Notes: a model not told the origin generated them from the sequence alone. A stretch of DNA of 64,000 nucleotides from Halalkalibacter krulwichiae (GCF_002109385.1 NZ_CP020814.1:2627501-2691500); one strand, 5' to 3'; positions 1-9,218 are shown, counted from the first letter of the stretch. Numbers and translations are program-made.

Positions 1-56
1 AACCTCTCTATTAAACTTTAAGGGAAATATTTCATTTCTGCAACCGTGTGATTTGA

Positions 57-650
57 TTAATCTCTGAATTTTTCAACTAGTACAGGCTGATATTGCTTAC
101 CAGCTATGGCAGACTCAACCGTATCCACTAATGCTTCCATTCTAGCTACTAATGAGTTTGGTTTTTTATAAGGATCGTCTTGACCATAAGGAATAAAGTA
201 AATATTCTTAGTCGCCATGAGTCTCATAATATTTACACCATTTAATCCAAGAGCATCATTAGTTGATATCCCTAACACAACAGGATTACCGCTTCGAAGG
301 GTTGCTTTTGCCCCCATTAAAACGGGAGAATCTGTTAGCGCATTTGCTAATTTACTAGTGGAATTACCAGTCAATGGTGCAATGACCATACAATCTAATG
401 GGGTTTTTGGCCCGAATGGCTCTGCCTTTACAATTGAGTCTACAATAGGTTCTGATGTAATTTCTTGTATTCTTTTTAACCAGTCAGCGCTATCACCAAA
501 TTTCGTATCGGTATGTTGGACAGTATAGGATACAAAAGGTGTTACCTTTGCTCCAAGATTCACCAGCTTCTCCATTTCTGGTAATACCGCATCATACGTA
601 CAATGTGATCCAGTCAAACCAAAACCGATATGCTTTCCTTTTAATGACAT
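57..650 (-). CDS. dpaB: Dipicolinate synthase subunit B
   Basis: The product (197 aa) is a flavoprotein-fold protein of the SpoVFB family. With DpaA it makes dipicolinic acid in the mother cell during late sporulation, and this is later stored in the spore core as the calcium chelate. The N-terminus (GFGLTGSHCTYDAVLPEME) and the APLTGNSTSKLANALTDSP segment are typical of flavoprotein-like enzymes. Length matches the family (about 200 aa). An AGAGGAGGA SD lies 7 to 8 bases before the ATG. It follows dpaA after 13 bases, so the pair is one transcript, probably from the sigma-K promoter near 1680. Confidence 0.96.
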   Translation of the reverse strand: MSLKGKHIGFGLTGSHCTYDAVLPEMEKLVNLGAKVTPFVSYTVQHTDTKFGDSADWLKRIQEITSEPIVDSIVKAEPFGPKTPLDCMVIAPLTGNSTSKLANALTDSPVLMGAKATLRSGNPVVLGISTNDALGLNGVNIMRLMATKNIYFIPYGQDDPYKKPNSLVARMEALVDTVESAIAGKQYQPVLVEKFRD

Positions 651-663
651 GACTCATCCTCCT

Positions 664-1548
664 CTAATTATTCGGCTCATTTGTTAACAACACTGCTAAA
701 ACATCAGCTAAAATCTGACCCGCTGTTTTAGGTGCTACTATTCCAGGTAACCCAGGCGCAAGTAATGCTCTCATTCCACGCTTTTCTGCATAGTGGAAAT
801 CGGTCCCACCCGGTTTTGAGGCCAGATCGATAATAAGAGTGTGCAAAGGCATTTCAGCTAGAACTTTTGCTGTTAAAACAAGAGCTGGAATGGTATTAAT
901 ACATAAATCAATATCTTTTAGTTCATCTTTTATATTCGCTGTGTGAAAAGGGGTCAACCCCATTTCAGTTATTCTCGCTAATTGGTACGATTCATTCGCT
1001 CCTACTTTCACATCTGCACCAAGAGCACCAAATGTTCTTGCAACTGACATACCAACTCTTCCTAAACCTAAAACAGCGACTTTTGCACGGTGGATTGTAA
1101 TATCCGTATGCTGAATTGCCATCATAACGGTTCCTTCAGCTGTTGGAATGGAATTGTATATAGCGACATCGTCACGTTCCATTAACTTCACAAGCGAGCG
1201 ATTTGCTTCTTCTATACAATCATTTAAATAATCGTTGGTAATGCCCGAGTAAACAACACAGTGACTCGGTGTCTTTTTTAATTGTTCAACCTTTAATGTG
1301 ATTGTTTCATTTGAAAAAATGGTTTCTACTTTTCCATCTGCACTAACTCCACTTACTGGTAATAAAATAGCATCCACAGTTGACCATTCAATATCATCGA
1401 TTGATTGCTTTGAAGCACCAATAAAACCATCGTTCAACTGATCAAACCCGACCATCGATATTTGTGCATCAAGAGTTGAAAGCTTTCGAATGATTTCAAG
1501 TTGGCGTGCGTCTCCACCAATAATGACAACGTGTTTATCTGTTAACAT
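664..1548 (-). CDS. dpaA: Dipicolinate synthase subunit A
   Basis: SpoVFA family, 294 aa, close to the usual 297. It is the NAD(P)-dependent subunit that acts with DpaB on the dihydrodipicolinate-level intermediate to form dipicolinic acid. A Rossmann glycine motif, GLGRVG, is visible at residues 161-166, inside a D-isomer dehydrogenase/alanine dehydrogenase-like C-terminal half; the N-terminal half is the family-specific domain. AAAGGAG precedes the ATG with a long (about 11-base) spacer. It is first gene of the dpaAB pair, and the sigma-K-like promoter upstream fits mother-cell expression. Confidence 0.96.
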   Translation of the reverse strand: MLTDKHVVIIGGDARQLEIIRKLSTLDAQISMVGFDQLNDGFIGASKQSIDDIEWSTVDAILLPVSGVSADGKVETIFSNETITLKVEQLKKTPSHCVVYSGITNDYLNDCIEEANRSLVKLMERDDVAIYNSIPTAEGTVMMAIQHTDITIHRAKVAVLGLGRVGMSVARTFGALGADVKVGANESYQLARITEMGLTPFHTANIKDELKDIDLCINTIPALVLTAKVLAEMPLHTLIIDLASKPGGTDFHYAEKRGMRALLAPGLPGIVAPKTAGQILADVLAVLLTNEPNN

Positions 1549-1671
1549 CTGCTCTTGTTCTCCTTTCTTTCATGCGAATCTGATCATCATCGCAGGTAAG
1601 CTAAATGGAAAGAGACACTTTCGCCTATCACATCTCTTCCTGACCAAAGGATGAACAGCAACGATTCACAA

Positions 1672-1699
1672 TAGCATATGTCTATAAGATTCATTAGGT
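1672..1699 (-). promoter_or_regulatory. Predicted sigma-K promoter of dpaAB
   Basis: On the minus strand AC (1699-1698) is followed by exactly 17 bases and then CATATGCTA (1680-1672). This fits the sigma-K consensus AC-N17-CATANNNTA at every defined position. It lies about 125 bases upstream of dpaA. In B. subtilis spoVF is transcribed by sigma-K in the mother cell, so function and motif agree. Confidence 0.72.
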
Positions 1700-1762
1700 G
1701 AATACCATTTTTATCTATAAGTTTTAAATATATATCTACTTTTTAACGGGTAAAAGAAATGA

Positions 1763-1820
1763 ACAAAACAAAAAAGAGACATACTCAATCGTCATCTTTT
1801 GGCTGATTGAGTATGTCTCT
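1763..1820 (-). terminator. Rho-independent terminator after ymxH
   Basis: A perfect 16-bp inverted repeat (1775-1790 with 1805-1820, 14-base loop) is followed on the minus strand by a T-rich tract (the A-rich plus strand at 1763-1775). It starts 10 bases after the ymxH stop and separates ymxH from the sporulation unit dpaAB. Confidence 0.9.
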
Positions 1821-1829
1821 CCACTTTAC

Positions 1830-2072
1830 CTATTCATATTGATCTAGGTTAATGATAATCATGTCTTCACCAATTTTTTTAACTTGTTCCCAATAAACGG
1901 TTACTTCACGATCCTTCTTTCCAAAACCAAACCATTTCATGGTCGGGATGATAAATGCTTCAATCTCTCCTGTTTCTTCATTAACTAACAAATCCGTCTG
2001 ACCTAAGATCCCTAGCCGTTCTCCTTTTTGAAAATCAATAATTTCCTTTCCACTTATTTCACTAAGTCTCAT
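1830..2072 (-). CDS. ymxH: YlmC/YmxH family PRC-barrel sporulation-associated protein
   Basis: Small (80 aa) PRC-barrel-like protein of the YlmC/YmxH family found in endospore formers. Its precise function is not established. The start at 2072 is chosen because AGGAGGG lies 7 bases upstream and the N-terminus (MRLSEISGKEI) matches the family; an upstream in-frame start would add 16 unrelated residues. The sequence shows the short beta-rich barrel pattern (GERLGILGQTDL, IPTMKWFGFGKKDR). It sits between mlpA and dpaA as in B. subtilis, with terminators on both sides. Confidence 0.88.
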   Translation of the reverse strand: MRLSEISGKEIIDFQKGERLGILGQTDLLVNEETGEIEAFIIPTMKWFGFGKKDREVTVYWEQVKKIGEDMIIINLDQYE

Positions 2073-2118
2073 GTTCAACCCTCCTGTGACCCTTTTTAGT
2101 AAAGTATGATTTAAGATC

Positions 2119-2156
2119 ACAAAAAAGACCAGGCTATGGTTAAATAGTCTAGTCTT
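2119..2156 (-). terminator. Rho-independent terminator after mlpA
   Basis: On the minus strand an 8-bp stem (one G-U pair), one mismatch and four more pairs enclose a 6-base loop (2125-2156). Six T residues follow. It begins 12 bases after the mlpA stop and suggests that ymxH is transcribed partly by read-through or from its own promoter. Confidence 0.7.
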
Positions 2157-2167
2157 GATTGTTGCCC

Positions 2168-3409
2168 TTATTTCGCAAATACTTCTGGTAACACCCCTGT
2201 TGTATTGATCAATGATACTGAGGGCTTTTCTTTCAAAATTGAGGCAGCTAATTTATTAACGTCCGAAAGGGTAACCTTATCAATTTCATCGACAATATCA
2301 TCAAGTGAACGATGCTTTTTCAGTAGTAATTCATTTTTACCATTTCTACTCATACGGCTATTCGTACTTTCTAAACTTAACATTAAGCTTCCTTTGAGCT
2401 GTTCTTTTCCATTGTTTAGCTCTTTTTCCGTCATACCATTGTCAGCTAAATAAGCAGTTGTTTCTAATAAAGCTTTCGTTAGATCATCCAACTGACTATG
2501 TGCCGTTGCCGCATAAATTGTGAGCATGCCGCTATCCTGATAAGAGGAATGATAGGAGAACACAGAATAGCATAAACCTCTTTTTTCACGAATCTCTTGA
2601 AATAAGCGACTACTCATGCTTCCACCTAGTAAATTATTTAGTAAGACTAACGCATATACATTCTTCTCTCCAATTGAGAGACCAGGATATCCTAGGCATA
2701 AATGAGCTTGTTCAGTGTCTTTTTTTCTAACGATTGTATTAGACAAGAAAGTAGGTTTATCCTCTGGGTGTTGATATGTCGTAGGTTCTACTTTTGAAAA
2801 ACTTTCTTTCAACTGCTCTATTACCTCATCTGTAATATTGCCTGCAATCGAAATAACAACATGATCACCTGTATAAAACTTAGCCATGTAATTTCTTAAC
2901 GTATCTTCATCAAACGTCTGAAGAGTATCAACAGTTCCTAGTATAGGATACCCAAGAGCATGTTTCCCATAGCTAGCTTCACTGAGTAAATCATGGACAA
3001 TATCATCTGGTGTATCATCGACCATTTTGATTTCTTCATATACGACATTTTTTTCTTTTTTAAGCTCGCTCTTATCAAAAACAGAATTGAAAAACATATC
3101 CGATAAAACATCAACTGCTAAACCAGCATGATCATCAAGAACCTTAGCATAATAGCAAGTATACTCTTTTGATGTAAAGGCATTCACTTGACCGCCAATC
3201 CGATCAAAAGATTCAGCTATTTCAGCAGCCGATCTAGTCTTAGTTCCTTTGAAGAACATATGCTCTAAGAAATGAGAAACCCCATTCTCTTCCTGACTCT
3301 CAAAACGAGATCCAGTTCCAATCCATACGCCTATAGAAACTGAACGAACGGTAGGAATATTCTCCGCTAATATACGAACACCATTATCTAACTCTATTCT
3401 AGTTATCAC
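2168..3409 (-). CDS. mlpA: M16 family zinc metalloprotease MlpA
   Basis: M16 (pitrilysin/processing peptidase) family protease, 413 aa. The inverted zinc motif HFLEH is at residues 46-50. The C-terminal half carries the M16 R/Y region (GGSMSSRLFQEIREKRGLCYSV). A GTG start at 3409 is preferred: GGGGGA lies 6 bases upstream and the N-terminus then aligns with B. subtilis MlpA (YmxG); a longer ATG form at 3430 would bury the SD. It overlaps the end of ylxY by 11 bases, indicating translational coupling. The physiological substrate is not clear from sequence. Confidence 0.94.
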   Translation of the reverse strand: MITRIELDNGVRILAENIPTVRSVSIGVWIGTGSRFESQEENGVSHFLEHMFFKGTKTRSAAEIAESFDRIGGQVNAFTSKEYTCYYAKVLDDHAGLAVDVLSDMFFNSVFDKSELKKEKNVVYEEIKMVDDTPDDIVHDLLSEASYGKHALGYPILGTVDTLQTFDEDTLRNYMAKFYTGDHVVISIAGNITDEVIEQLKESFSKVEPTTYQHPEDKPTFLSNTIVRKKDTEQAHLCLGYPGLSIGEKNVYALVLLNNLLGGSMSSRLFQEIREKRGLCYSVFSYHSSYQDSGMLTIYAATAHSQLDDLTKALLETTAYLADNGMTEKELNNGKEQLKGSLMLSLESTNSRMSRNGKNELLLKKHRSLDDIVDEIDKVTLSDVNKLAASILKEKPSVSLINTTGVLPEVFAK

Positions 3410-4399
3410 TATTTGTCCCCCTATTGCCATTTAGGGTTACACCTAATGTGACACGCTCTTCTGATAGAACTTCAGAGACTGTTCCAATCCGGTAACCTTT
3501 TTCTTTTATCCCTGTAATCAGTGAATCTAATCCTTGTGCAGTTGGTTCAGTTGGATGCATGAGAATCATCGCCCCATTATGCACCTTCGATAAGACTCGA
3601 TTGACCATTTCTTGCGAGTTTGGCTTCCGCCAATCAACCGTATCAACAGACCAAAGGATCGTATGCATCCCTTGATTTCGCGCATGATCAACTACGGCTT
3701 GGTTGAAGCTCCCACTAGGAGGAGCAAACCACTTAGGTGTAACATTAATTGTTGCCTCAATGACAGAATTTGTTTTTTGTATTTCTTCATTAATTCTTTC
3801 TGCTGTTAACTTACTCATGTCTGGATGGGAATAAGCATGATTACCAATCTCATGTCCTTCTTCTTTTAACATAATGGCAAGGTTTGGATTGTTTTTCACC
3901 CATGAACCGTCTAAGAAGAATGTAGTATGTAGTTCATGTTTCTTTAGAGTCTTCAACATTTCAGGTAAATACTCATTCCCCAAGCAACATTTACAAGAAA
4001 AGCAACAACTGGCTTATGCTCATTACCCTTGTAAATAGGTGAAGGAGGTAAATCATCTAAATGAACATTAGGACTTGTTTCTTTAAAAACGAGTCTTTTC
4101 TCATCAAATTGCTCAAGTTTCTTCATCTTATCATAAGAGGCTTCTATATCAACCTCTATCCCATTGTATCCTGGAACAGCTTTCCAGACTCTATCAATTC
4201 GTGCATCTCTAGCAGGTTCAGAATAAGAATCCGCCCGCGCTACAATCTCCTCGTAAAGAGAGTCCTCTTTCTTTAACACCATCTCACTTTCACCTTTTAA
4301 CTGTCCTAAATAATTCAAGGTAAAAGGATTTTGGACTGCCCCGAACGAGAGGATGACAATAAAACCGAACACAAAAAAGTGAATAAACCTCTTCTTCAT
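3399..4399 (-). pseudogene. ylxY: Polysaccharide deacetylase-like protein YlxY, frameshifted
   Basis: Two overlapping reading frames together give a full-length YlxY-like protein (about 330 aa; NodB homology family, with N-terminal signal/membrane segment). The first frame runs from the ATG at 4399 (GAGGAGG SD) to the G4 run at 3978-3981; the second continues from there as GNEYLPEMLKTLKK. One extra G restores the frame. The HAYSH metal-binding motif is present in the second part. The usual TFDDG catalytic motif is not seen; the aligned stretch reads FLVNVAWGNEY, so activity is doubtful even when intact. It heads the ylxY-mlpA pair. Confidence 0.85.
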
Positions 4400-4421
4400 C
4401 ACCCGTCCCTCCTCTAGTGCG

Positions 4422-4429
4422 ATTGTATG
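4422..4429 (-). promoter_or_regulatory. Possible sporulation sigma -10 element upstream of ylxY
   Basis: CATACAAT on the minus strand matches the -10 consensus of sigma-E promoters and lies 22 bases before the ylxY start. No convincing -35 element is visible at the right spacing, so this is a weak call. A mother-cell promoter would fit the sporulation neighbourhood. Confidence 0.28.
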
Positions 4430-4451
4430 CACATTGGGGACAGGTTAGAAC

Positions 4452-4485
4452 GCAAAAGGAGACTAGGTTCAAATTCCCAGCCTCC
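4452..4485 (-). terminator. Rho-independent terminator after pnp
   Basis: On the minus strand a 10-bp stem (4485-4476 with 4467-4458; two G-U pairs) with an 8-base loop is followed by TTTTGCGTTCT. It begins 7 bases after the pnp stop codon. Confidence 0.8.
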
Positions 4486-4492
4486 ACTCTTC

Positions 4493-6607
4493 TTACTTCT
4501 GTGCCTGTTGCTTGCGTTCTTTTTCTTCTTTAAGGATCACTTTTCGAGAAAGATTTACTCTTCCTTGATTATCGATCTCTGTAACACGAACAAGAATTTC
4601 ATCGCCAAGCTTCACAACATCTTCTACTTTTTCAACACGCTCTTCAGCTAACTGAGATATATGAACTAACCCATCTTTTCCTTTGAAAAGCTCAACAAAA
4701 CATCCGAACTTTTCAATTCGTTTCACTTTACCTAAATAAGTTTGTCCAACCTCTACTTCTCGAACAATGTCTTCGATGATTGAACGTGCTTTTTCATTCA
4801 TTTGCATTTCTACAGAAGAAATGTAGACCGTTCCGTCTTGTTCAATATCAATTTTAACCCCAGTTTCTTCAATGATTTTATTAATCATCTTACCACTTGG
4901 CCCAATAACGTCACGAATTTTGTCAGGATTAATTTTCATTGTCATGATCTTAGGTGCATACGTAGACAGTTCTGTTCTAGACTCTGCGATTGCAGATAGC
5001 ATATTATCTAAAATAATCATACGACCTCTTTTAGCTTGAGCTAATGCTTCTACTAAAATGTCTCGATTAATACCAGAAATCTTAATATCCATCTGTAACG
5101 CTGTGATCCCTTGACGAGAACCAGCTACTTTGAAGTCCATGTCTCCTAATGCATCTTCCATACCTTGAATATCCGTTAAGACTGATACGTGCTCATCTTG
5201 TTTTACAAGGCCCATGGCGATACCAGCAACTGGTGCTTTGATTGGCACACCAGCATCCATCATTGCTAACGTACTCGCGCAAATACTTGCTTGTGAAGTA
5301 GATCCATTAGACTCCAATACTTCTGAAACTAGTCGGATTGTATAAGGAAACGAACCTTCATCTGGGATAATTGGTTCAAGTGCTCGTTCTCCTAAAGCAC
5401 CATGCCCAATTTCACGACGTCCAGGGCCACGAATAGGACCTGTTTCTCCAACGCTAAATTGCGGGAAGTTATAATGATGCATGAAGCGTTTCGATTCCTC
5501 AATACCAAGCCCATCAAGAATCTGCACATCACCAAGCGCTCCTAATGTACAAATGCTTAGTGCTTGAGTTTGTCCACGTGTAAACAAACCAGATCCATGT
5601 GTACGTGCAAGCAACCCTACTTGTGAAGCAAGCGGACGTATTTCATCGACTTTACGTCCGTCCGGACGAACTTTATCAACTGTAATTAATCGACGTACTT
5701 CTTCCTTCACAATCTTATGTAAGACTTCCTTGACATCACCTAGATCAGTATCTTCTCTTCCTTCAAAAGAACTAACTGTTTTGTCTTTGATTGCATCAAT
5801 TGCTTCTGCACGAGCATGTTTTTCCTGAACTTGTACAGCTTCTTTCAAATCTGCTTCAGACAAAGAGCGAACTTCTTTTTCAAGCTCAGCATCAATTGCT
5901 TTTAATTGTACTTCTGATTTCTCTTTTCCAACAGCAGCTGCGATTTCTTCTTGAAAAGCGATAATTTTTTTAATTTCTTCGTGACCAAACATGATTGCTT
6001 CAAGCATCGCTTCTTCGGAAACTTGATCCGCTCCAGCTTCAACCATGTTGATTGCCTCTTTTGTTCCTGCTACAACTAAGTCAATATCACTTTGTTCAAG
6101 CTGTTCTGTTGTTGGATTAATAATAAACTCTCCATCTAAGCGACCAACAGTCACTCCTGCAATTGGTCCGTCAAATGGAATATCCGATACACATAGAGCT
6201 AATGACGATCCAATCATAGCAGCCATCTCAGAAGAGGCATTTGGATCTGAACTCATAACGATGCTAATTACTTGTACTTCATTACGAAATCCATCTGGAA
6301 ATAAAGGACGAATTGGACGATCAATTAATCGACTTGTTAATATGGCTCTTTCACTTGGACGTCCTTCACGTTTAATGAAACCACCTGGAATTTTACCAGC
6401 TGCATACAGACGTTCCTCATAGTTAACTGTTAAAGGAAAGAAATTTAAATCTTTAGGTTCTTTTGAAGCAGTCGCTGTTGATAATACAGCTGTATCACCA
6501 TAGCGAACAAGGACTGCACCGTTAGCTTGCTTAGCTAGTTGACCCGTTTCAACGGTTAGCTCACGGCCAGCCCAATCCATTTTAAATACGTGTTTCGTTT
6601 GTTCCAT
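4493..6607 (-). CDS. pnp: Polynucleotide phosphorylase (PNPase)
   Basis: 704-aa 3'-to-5' phosphorolytic exoribonuclease, a central enzyme of mRNA turnover and part of the Bacillus RNA-degrading machinery. Two RNase PH domains flank an alpha-helical linker; a KH domain ([17 protein letters not shown]) and an S1 domain ([20 protein letters not shown]) form the C-terminus. The ATG at 6607 has AGAGGAG upstream and gives the family N-terminus [14 protein letters not shown]; an upstream in-frame start is not supported. It lies downstream of rpsO, separated by a terminator, as in most Bacillaceae. Confidence 0.98.
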   Translation of the reverse strand: MEQTKHVFKMDWAGRELTVETGQLAKQANGAVLVRYGDTAVLSTATASKEPKDLNFFPLTVNYEERLYAAGKIPGGFIKREGRPSERAILTSRLIDRPIRPLFPDGFRNEVQVISIVMSSDPNASSEMAAMIGSSLALCVSDIPFDGPIAGVTVGRLDGEFIINPTTEQLEQSDIDLVVAGTKEAINMVEAGADQVSEEAMLEAIMFGHEEIKKIIAFQEEIAAAVGKEKSEVQLKAIDAELEKEVRSLSEADLKEAVQVQEKHARAEAIDAIKDKTVSSFEGREDTDLGDVKEVLHKIVKEEVRRLITVDKVRPDGRKVDEIRPLASQVGLLARTHGSGLFTRGQTQALSICTLGALGDVQILDGLGIEESKRFMHHYNFPQFSVGETGPIRGPGRREIGHGALGERALEPIIPDEGSFPYTIRLVSEVLESNGSTSQASICASTLAMMDAGVPIKAPVAGIAMGLVKQDEHVSVLTDIQGMEDALGDMDFKVAGSRQGITALQMDIKISGINRDILVEALAQAKRGRMIILDNMLSAIAESRTELSTYAPKIMTMKINPDKIRDVIGPSGKMINKIIEETGVKIDIEQDGTVYISSVEMQMNEKARSIIEDIVREVEVGQTYLGKVKRIEKFGCFVELFKGKDGLVHISQLAEERVEKVEDVVKLGDEILVRVTEIDNQGRVNLSRKVILKEEKERKQQAQK

Positions 6608-6737
6608 TACGCGTACTCCTCTCGTACACCATTTATTCATTCTTCATACTTACATTTATTATTACCAATTGTATAATTTTTAAAAGATTGAGATGTTATT
6701 GGTTAATTATTGTTTAATTACCAATGTTAAACAATCA

Positions 6738-6766
6738 AGAAAAAAGCGGGAAAATATCCCGCTTTT
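6738..6766 (-). terminator. Rho-independent terminator after rpsO
   Basis: The stem AAAAGCGGGA / TCCCGCTTTT with a short A/T loop (6741-6766) is followed on the minus strand by T residues. It lies immediately after the rpsO stop and before pnp. Confidence 0.88.
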
Positions 6767-6773
6767 ATCACGA

Positions 6774-7043
6774 TTATCGGCGTAAGCCAAGCTTGTCAAC
6801 TAGGTTACGGTAACGTGTTACATCCTTATTACGTAAGTACGTTAATAAGTTACGACGTTGACCAACCATTTTTAGAAGACCACGACGTGAGTGATGATCC
6901 TTCTTATGAGTACGTAAATGCTCATTCAATGTGTTGATTTGCTCTGTAAGGATAGCAACCTGAACTTCTGGAGAACCAGTATCAGTATCATGCGTCTTGA
7001 ATTCTGCAATTAATTCATTTTTACGCTCTTGTGTTAAAGCCAT
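6774..7043 (-). CDS. rpsO: 30S ribosomal protein S15
   Basis: 89-aa primary 16S rRNA-binding protein of the small subunit platform, with the full S15 signature ([27 protein letters not shown]). The ATG at 7043 is chosen over an in-frame GTG nine bases upstream because that GTG is part of the SD GGGAGGTGA. It is preceded by a strong promoter and a structured leader and followed by its own terminator, so it is largely a monocistronic unit ahead of pnp. Confidence 0.98.
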   Translation of the reverse strand: MALTQERKNELIAEFKTHDTDTGSPEVQVAILTEQINTLNEHLRTHKKDHHSRRGLLKMVGQRRNLLTYLRNKDVTRYRNLVDKLGLRR

Positions 7044-7133
7044 CCTATTCACCTCCCTTTTTTAAATCTCCGATTCCCTAGCAAACGTCGGTGACTCGAT
7101 CTGCCAAGAAACGGATCTGTACATTTAAGTACA
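7044..7133 (-). promoter_or_regulatory. rpsO 5' leader, candidate S15 autoregulatory RNA
   Basis: About 90 bases separate the expected transcription start from the rpsO ATG, longer than a plain SD leader. The segment contains short complementary pieces, for example GTAC-TTAAAT-GTAC. Autoregulatory S15-binding leaders are known for rpsO in Firmicutes. I infer one here from position and length and cannot confirm the fold. Confidence 0.42.
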
Positions 7134-7139
7134 AGGAAT

Positions 7140-7168
7140 ACTATACATTCTTTTATAGGAGAATGCAA
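7140..7168 (-). promoter_or_regulatory. Sigma-A promoter of rpsO
   Basis: TTGCAT (7168-7163), a 17-base spacer and TATAGT (7145-7140) on the minus strand match the sigma-A consensus at 4/6 and 5/6 positions with ideal spacing. It lies between ribF and rpsO. Confidence 0.78.
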
Positions 7169-7178
7169 GTTTATTCTA

Positions 7179-8117
7179 TTAGGAAGGTAATAACTTCATT
7201 GCCTTTTCTTTATCAAGGCTAATTTGTTTTACAAGATCATCAAGGCTCGGGAATTTTTGTTCGTCTCTAATATGAAAAAACCATGTTAGTTCGACTTCTT
7301 CGCCATAAATATCTTCATTAAAAGAAAATAGATGCACTTCAATCACTGGCTCATCTGCTTCTTTATGAAATGTAGGTTTGTAACCGATGTTACAAACACC
7401 AGAAACCTCTCTGTCTCTCACTTTTAACATCACTGCATAAACGCCAGTTTTCGGAATGATATTATTTTCAATCGGTTTAATATTAGCTGTAGGAAAACCT
7501 ATCGTTCTACCACGCTTTTCGCCGTCAATAACCGTTCCTCTTAATGAGTATGGCTCACCTAGTAACTTTGTAACATTTTCAACTTCTCCAGCTTCGAGCA
7601 ATGCTCTAATTCTCGTAGAGCTAACTTTCTGATTATCCGCTTCTAATTTTTCAACAATTGAGGACTTTAATTTACCTCGGGAGTGAAAAGGCAATGTCTC
7701 CATTGTCCCTTTTCCAAGAGCGCCATACGTGAAATCAAACCCTGCAACTGCATGAATTACATTTAGTCCAATTAAATACTGATCAACAAATTCTTGAGGT
7801 GTCAATTCTGCAAAATCACGTGTGAACTTAACCACATAGAGCGTATCGACACCTAAATTTCTAATCTTTTCAATTTTATCTAGTAATGGCGTTATGTACT
7901 TCATTTCCCCTTCTTGCTTTCGAAGTACTTCTTTAGGGTGTGGATTAAAAGTCATAACTGACGTAGTTGTCCCCGTCTGTTTAGCTATTTCAATTGCCTT
8001 GTTAATAACAGCTTGATGACCTTTATGAACCCCGTCGAAAAAACCTAAAGCCATCACCGTTGAATTACGCTTTAACGTATTAATATCAATGGGATGCTGT
8101 AAAAAAATCGTCTCCAT
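7179..8117 (-). CDS. ribF: Bifunctional riboflavin kinase / FAD synthetase
   Basis: 312-aa enzyme that phosphorylates riboflavin to FMN and adenylates FMN to FAD. The N-terminal nucleotidyltransferase half begins VMALGFFDGVHKGHQAVI (a GxxxGxH-type site). The C-terminal half is the flavokinase barrel (GRTIGFPTANIKP). In B. subtilis this gene is called ribC and lies at the same place after truB. It ends the nusA-infB translation unit, and no terminator is obvious before the rpsO promoter. Confidence 0.97.
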   Translation of the reverse strand: METIFLQHPIDINTLKRNSTVMALGFFDGVHKGHQAVINKAIEIAKQTGTTTSVMTFNPHPKEVLRKQEGEMKYITPLLDKIEKIRNLGVDTLYVVKFTRDFAELTPQEFVDQYLIGLNVIHAVAGFDFTYGALGKGTMETLPFHSRGKLKSSIVEKLEADNQKVSSTRIRALLEAGEVENVTKLLGEPYSLRGTVIDGEKRGRTIGFPTANIKPIENNIIPKTGVYAVMLKVRDREVSGVCNIGYKPTFHKEADEPVIEVHLFSFNEDIYGEEVELTWFFHIRDEQKFPSLDDLVKQISLDKEKAMKLLPS

Positions 8118-8146
8118 GAAACAATCCCCTTTTCATCAACTATTTC

Positions 8147-9070
8147 CTAAGTCGCCTCACCTGTCCAAAACATTTTCTCAGGTTTAACAAATCCCTCTTT
8201 CTCTGGGTGGCGTTTATAGACAGCTAAACATTCTCCTTCTTCATTATAAACGGTAAATCGAAATTCTTCTAACCCTTTCTTCACCTGCAAGACGGAACCA
8301 TTTTTCACAAGCTTTTCTGTCCCTTTGTCAACAACTGTTTTAGGTAAGAAATTTACAGCCGTATCAAATGGTAATAAAGTCTCATGTAACGTGCTATTCT
8401 CTTTCCTCACTTCCAACTCTTCAAAAGTCAAACTTTCGTTTAATTGATAGGGACCCGAAGATGTTCGGACTAAATCTGACATATGAGCAGGATAACCAAG
8501 CTTCTTACCTATATCCACCGCTAAAGTCCTAACATATGTCCCTTTACTACAATTCACACGAAAGCGAAAGGATGCTCTTCCATTTAAATACGTAATTTCG
8601 TCTGACAGTAACTCTATTTCATGAATCGTAATATTACGTCTAGGGCGTTCCACTTCTTTACCAGCACGAGCATACTCATATAATTTTTTGCCATTAACTT
8701 TTACAGCTGAATACATCGGCGGAATTTGAATACTATCTCCGACAAATAAATGAAGCAATTCTTTGATAAAATCTGTACTCCATCTTTCTTCTACCTTTTT
8801 GCTCTCTACTATTTCTCCACTTGAATCCTCTGTTGACGTAGAAAGGCCAATTGTTACTTCTCCAACATATTCTTTCGAATATCCTGACATATACTCAACG
8901 ACTTTTGTTGCCTTTCCTATACATAGTGGGAGGACCCCATTTACATCTGGATCTAACGTTCCTGTATGTCCGACCTTTTTAGTTTGAAATAGACGTCTTG
9001 CTTTCATCACACAATCATGCGAAGTCATACCTCTAGGTTTATGTAAAATTAAAATACCACTCGGATTCAT
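8147..9070 (-). CDS. truB: tRNA pseudouridine(55) synthase TruB
   Basis: 307 aa; forms pseudouridine 55 in the T-loop of tRNAs. The catalytic region GHTGTLDPDVNGVLPLCIGKATK contains the essential Asp. The PUA-like C-terminal part is present. The ATG has a GGAGG SD directly upstream (GGAGGAAAAAATG). It sits in the conserved rbfA-truB-ribF order, 29 bases before ribF. Confidence 0.97.
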   Translation of the reverse strand: MNPSGILILHKPRGMTSHDCVMKARRLFQTKKVGHTGTLDPDVNGVLPLCIGKATKVVEYMSGYSKEYVGEVTIGLSTSTEDSSGEIVESKKVEERWSTDFIKELLHLFVGDSIQIPPMYSAVKVNGKKLYEYARAGKEVERPRRNITIHEIELLSDEITYLNGRASFRFRVNCSKGTYVRTLAVDIGKKLGYPAHMSDLVRTSSGPYQLNESLTFEELEVRKENSTLHETLLPFDTAVNFLPKTVVDKGTEKLVKNGSVLQVKKGLEEFRFTVYNEEGECLAVYKRHPEKEGFVKPEKMFWTGEAT

Positions 9071-9133
9071 TTTTTCCTCCGTATTAACATAATTTTTATA
9101 AAAGGATTAAGCCCTTTTTTATAAGTAAGCCAT

Positions 9134-9165
9134 AATTAACTCTTTATCTCAAGTAAGAGTTAATT
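9134..9165 (+). other. Stem-loop with T-run on the plus strand
   Basis: A perfect 10-bp inverted repeat (9134-9143 with 9156-9165) is followed on the plus strand by seven T residues. It has the form of a terminator facing away from the operon, but no plus-strand gene is visible to feed it. Read on the minus strand it lies in the rbfA-truB spacer without a T-run. Confidence 0.4.
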
Positions 9166-9218
9166 TTTTTGCATCTGCTTCTTTCTAAACCCCTTCAAAC
9201 TTACCGCCATTTAGTAAA

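Noticed and set aside
217..528. Plus-strand reading frame over dpaB (103 aa)
   Set aside because: It is antisense to a strongly conserved gene, has no SD or family features, and is a codon-bias shadow.
3976..3984. Programmed -1 frameshift in ylxY
   Set aside because: The site TTGGGGA is not a standard X XXY YYZ slippery heptamer and no clear downstream structure was seen. A lost G is simpler.
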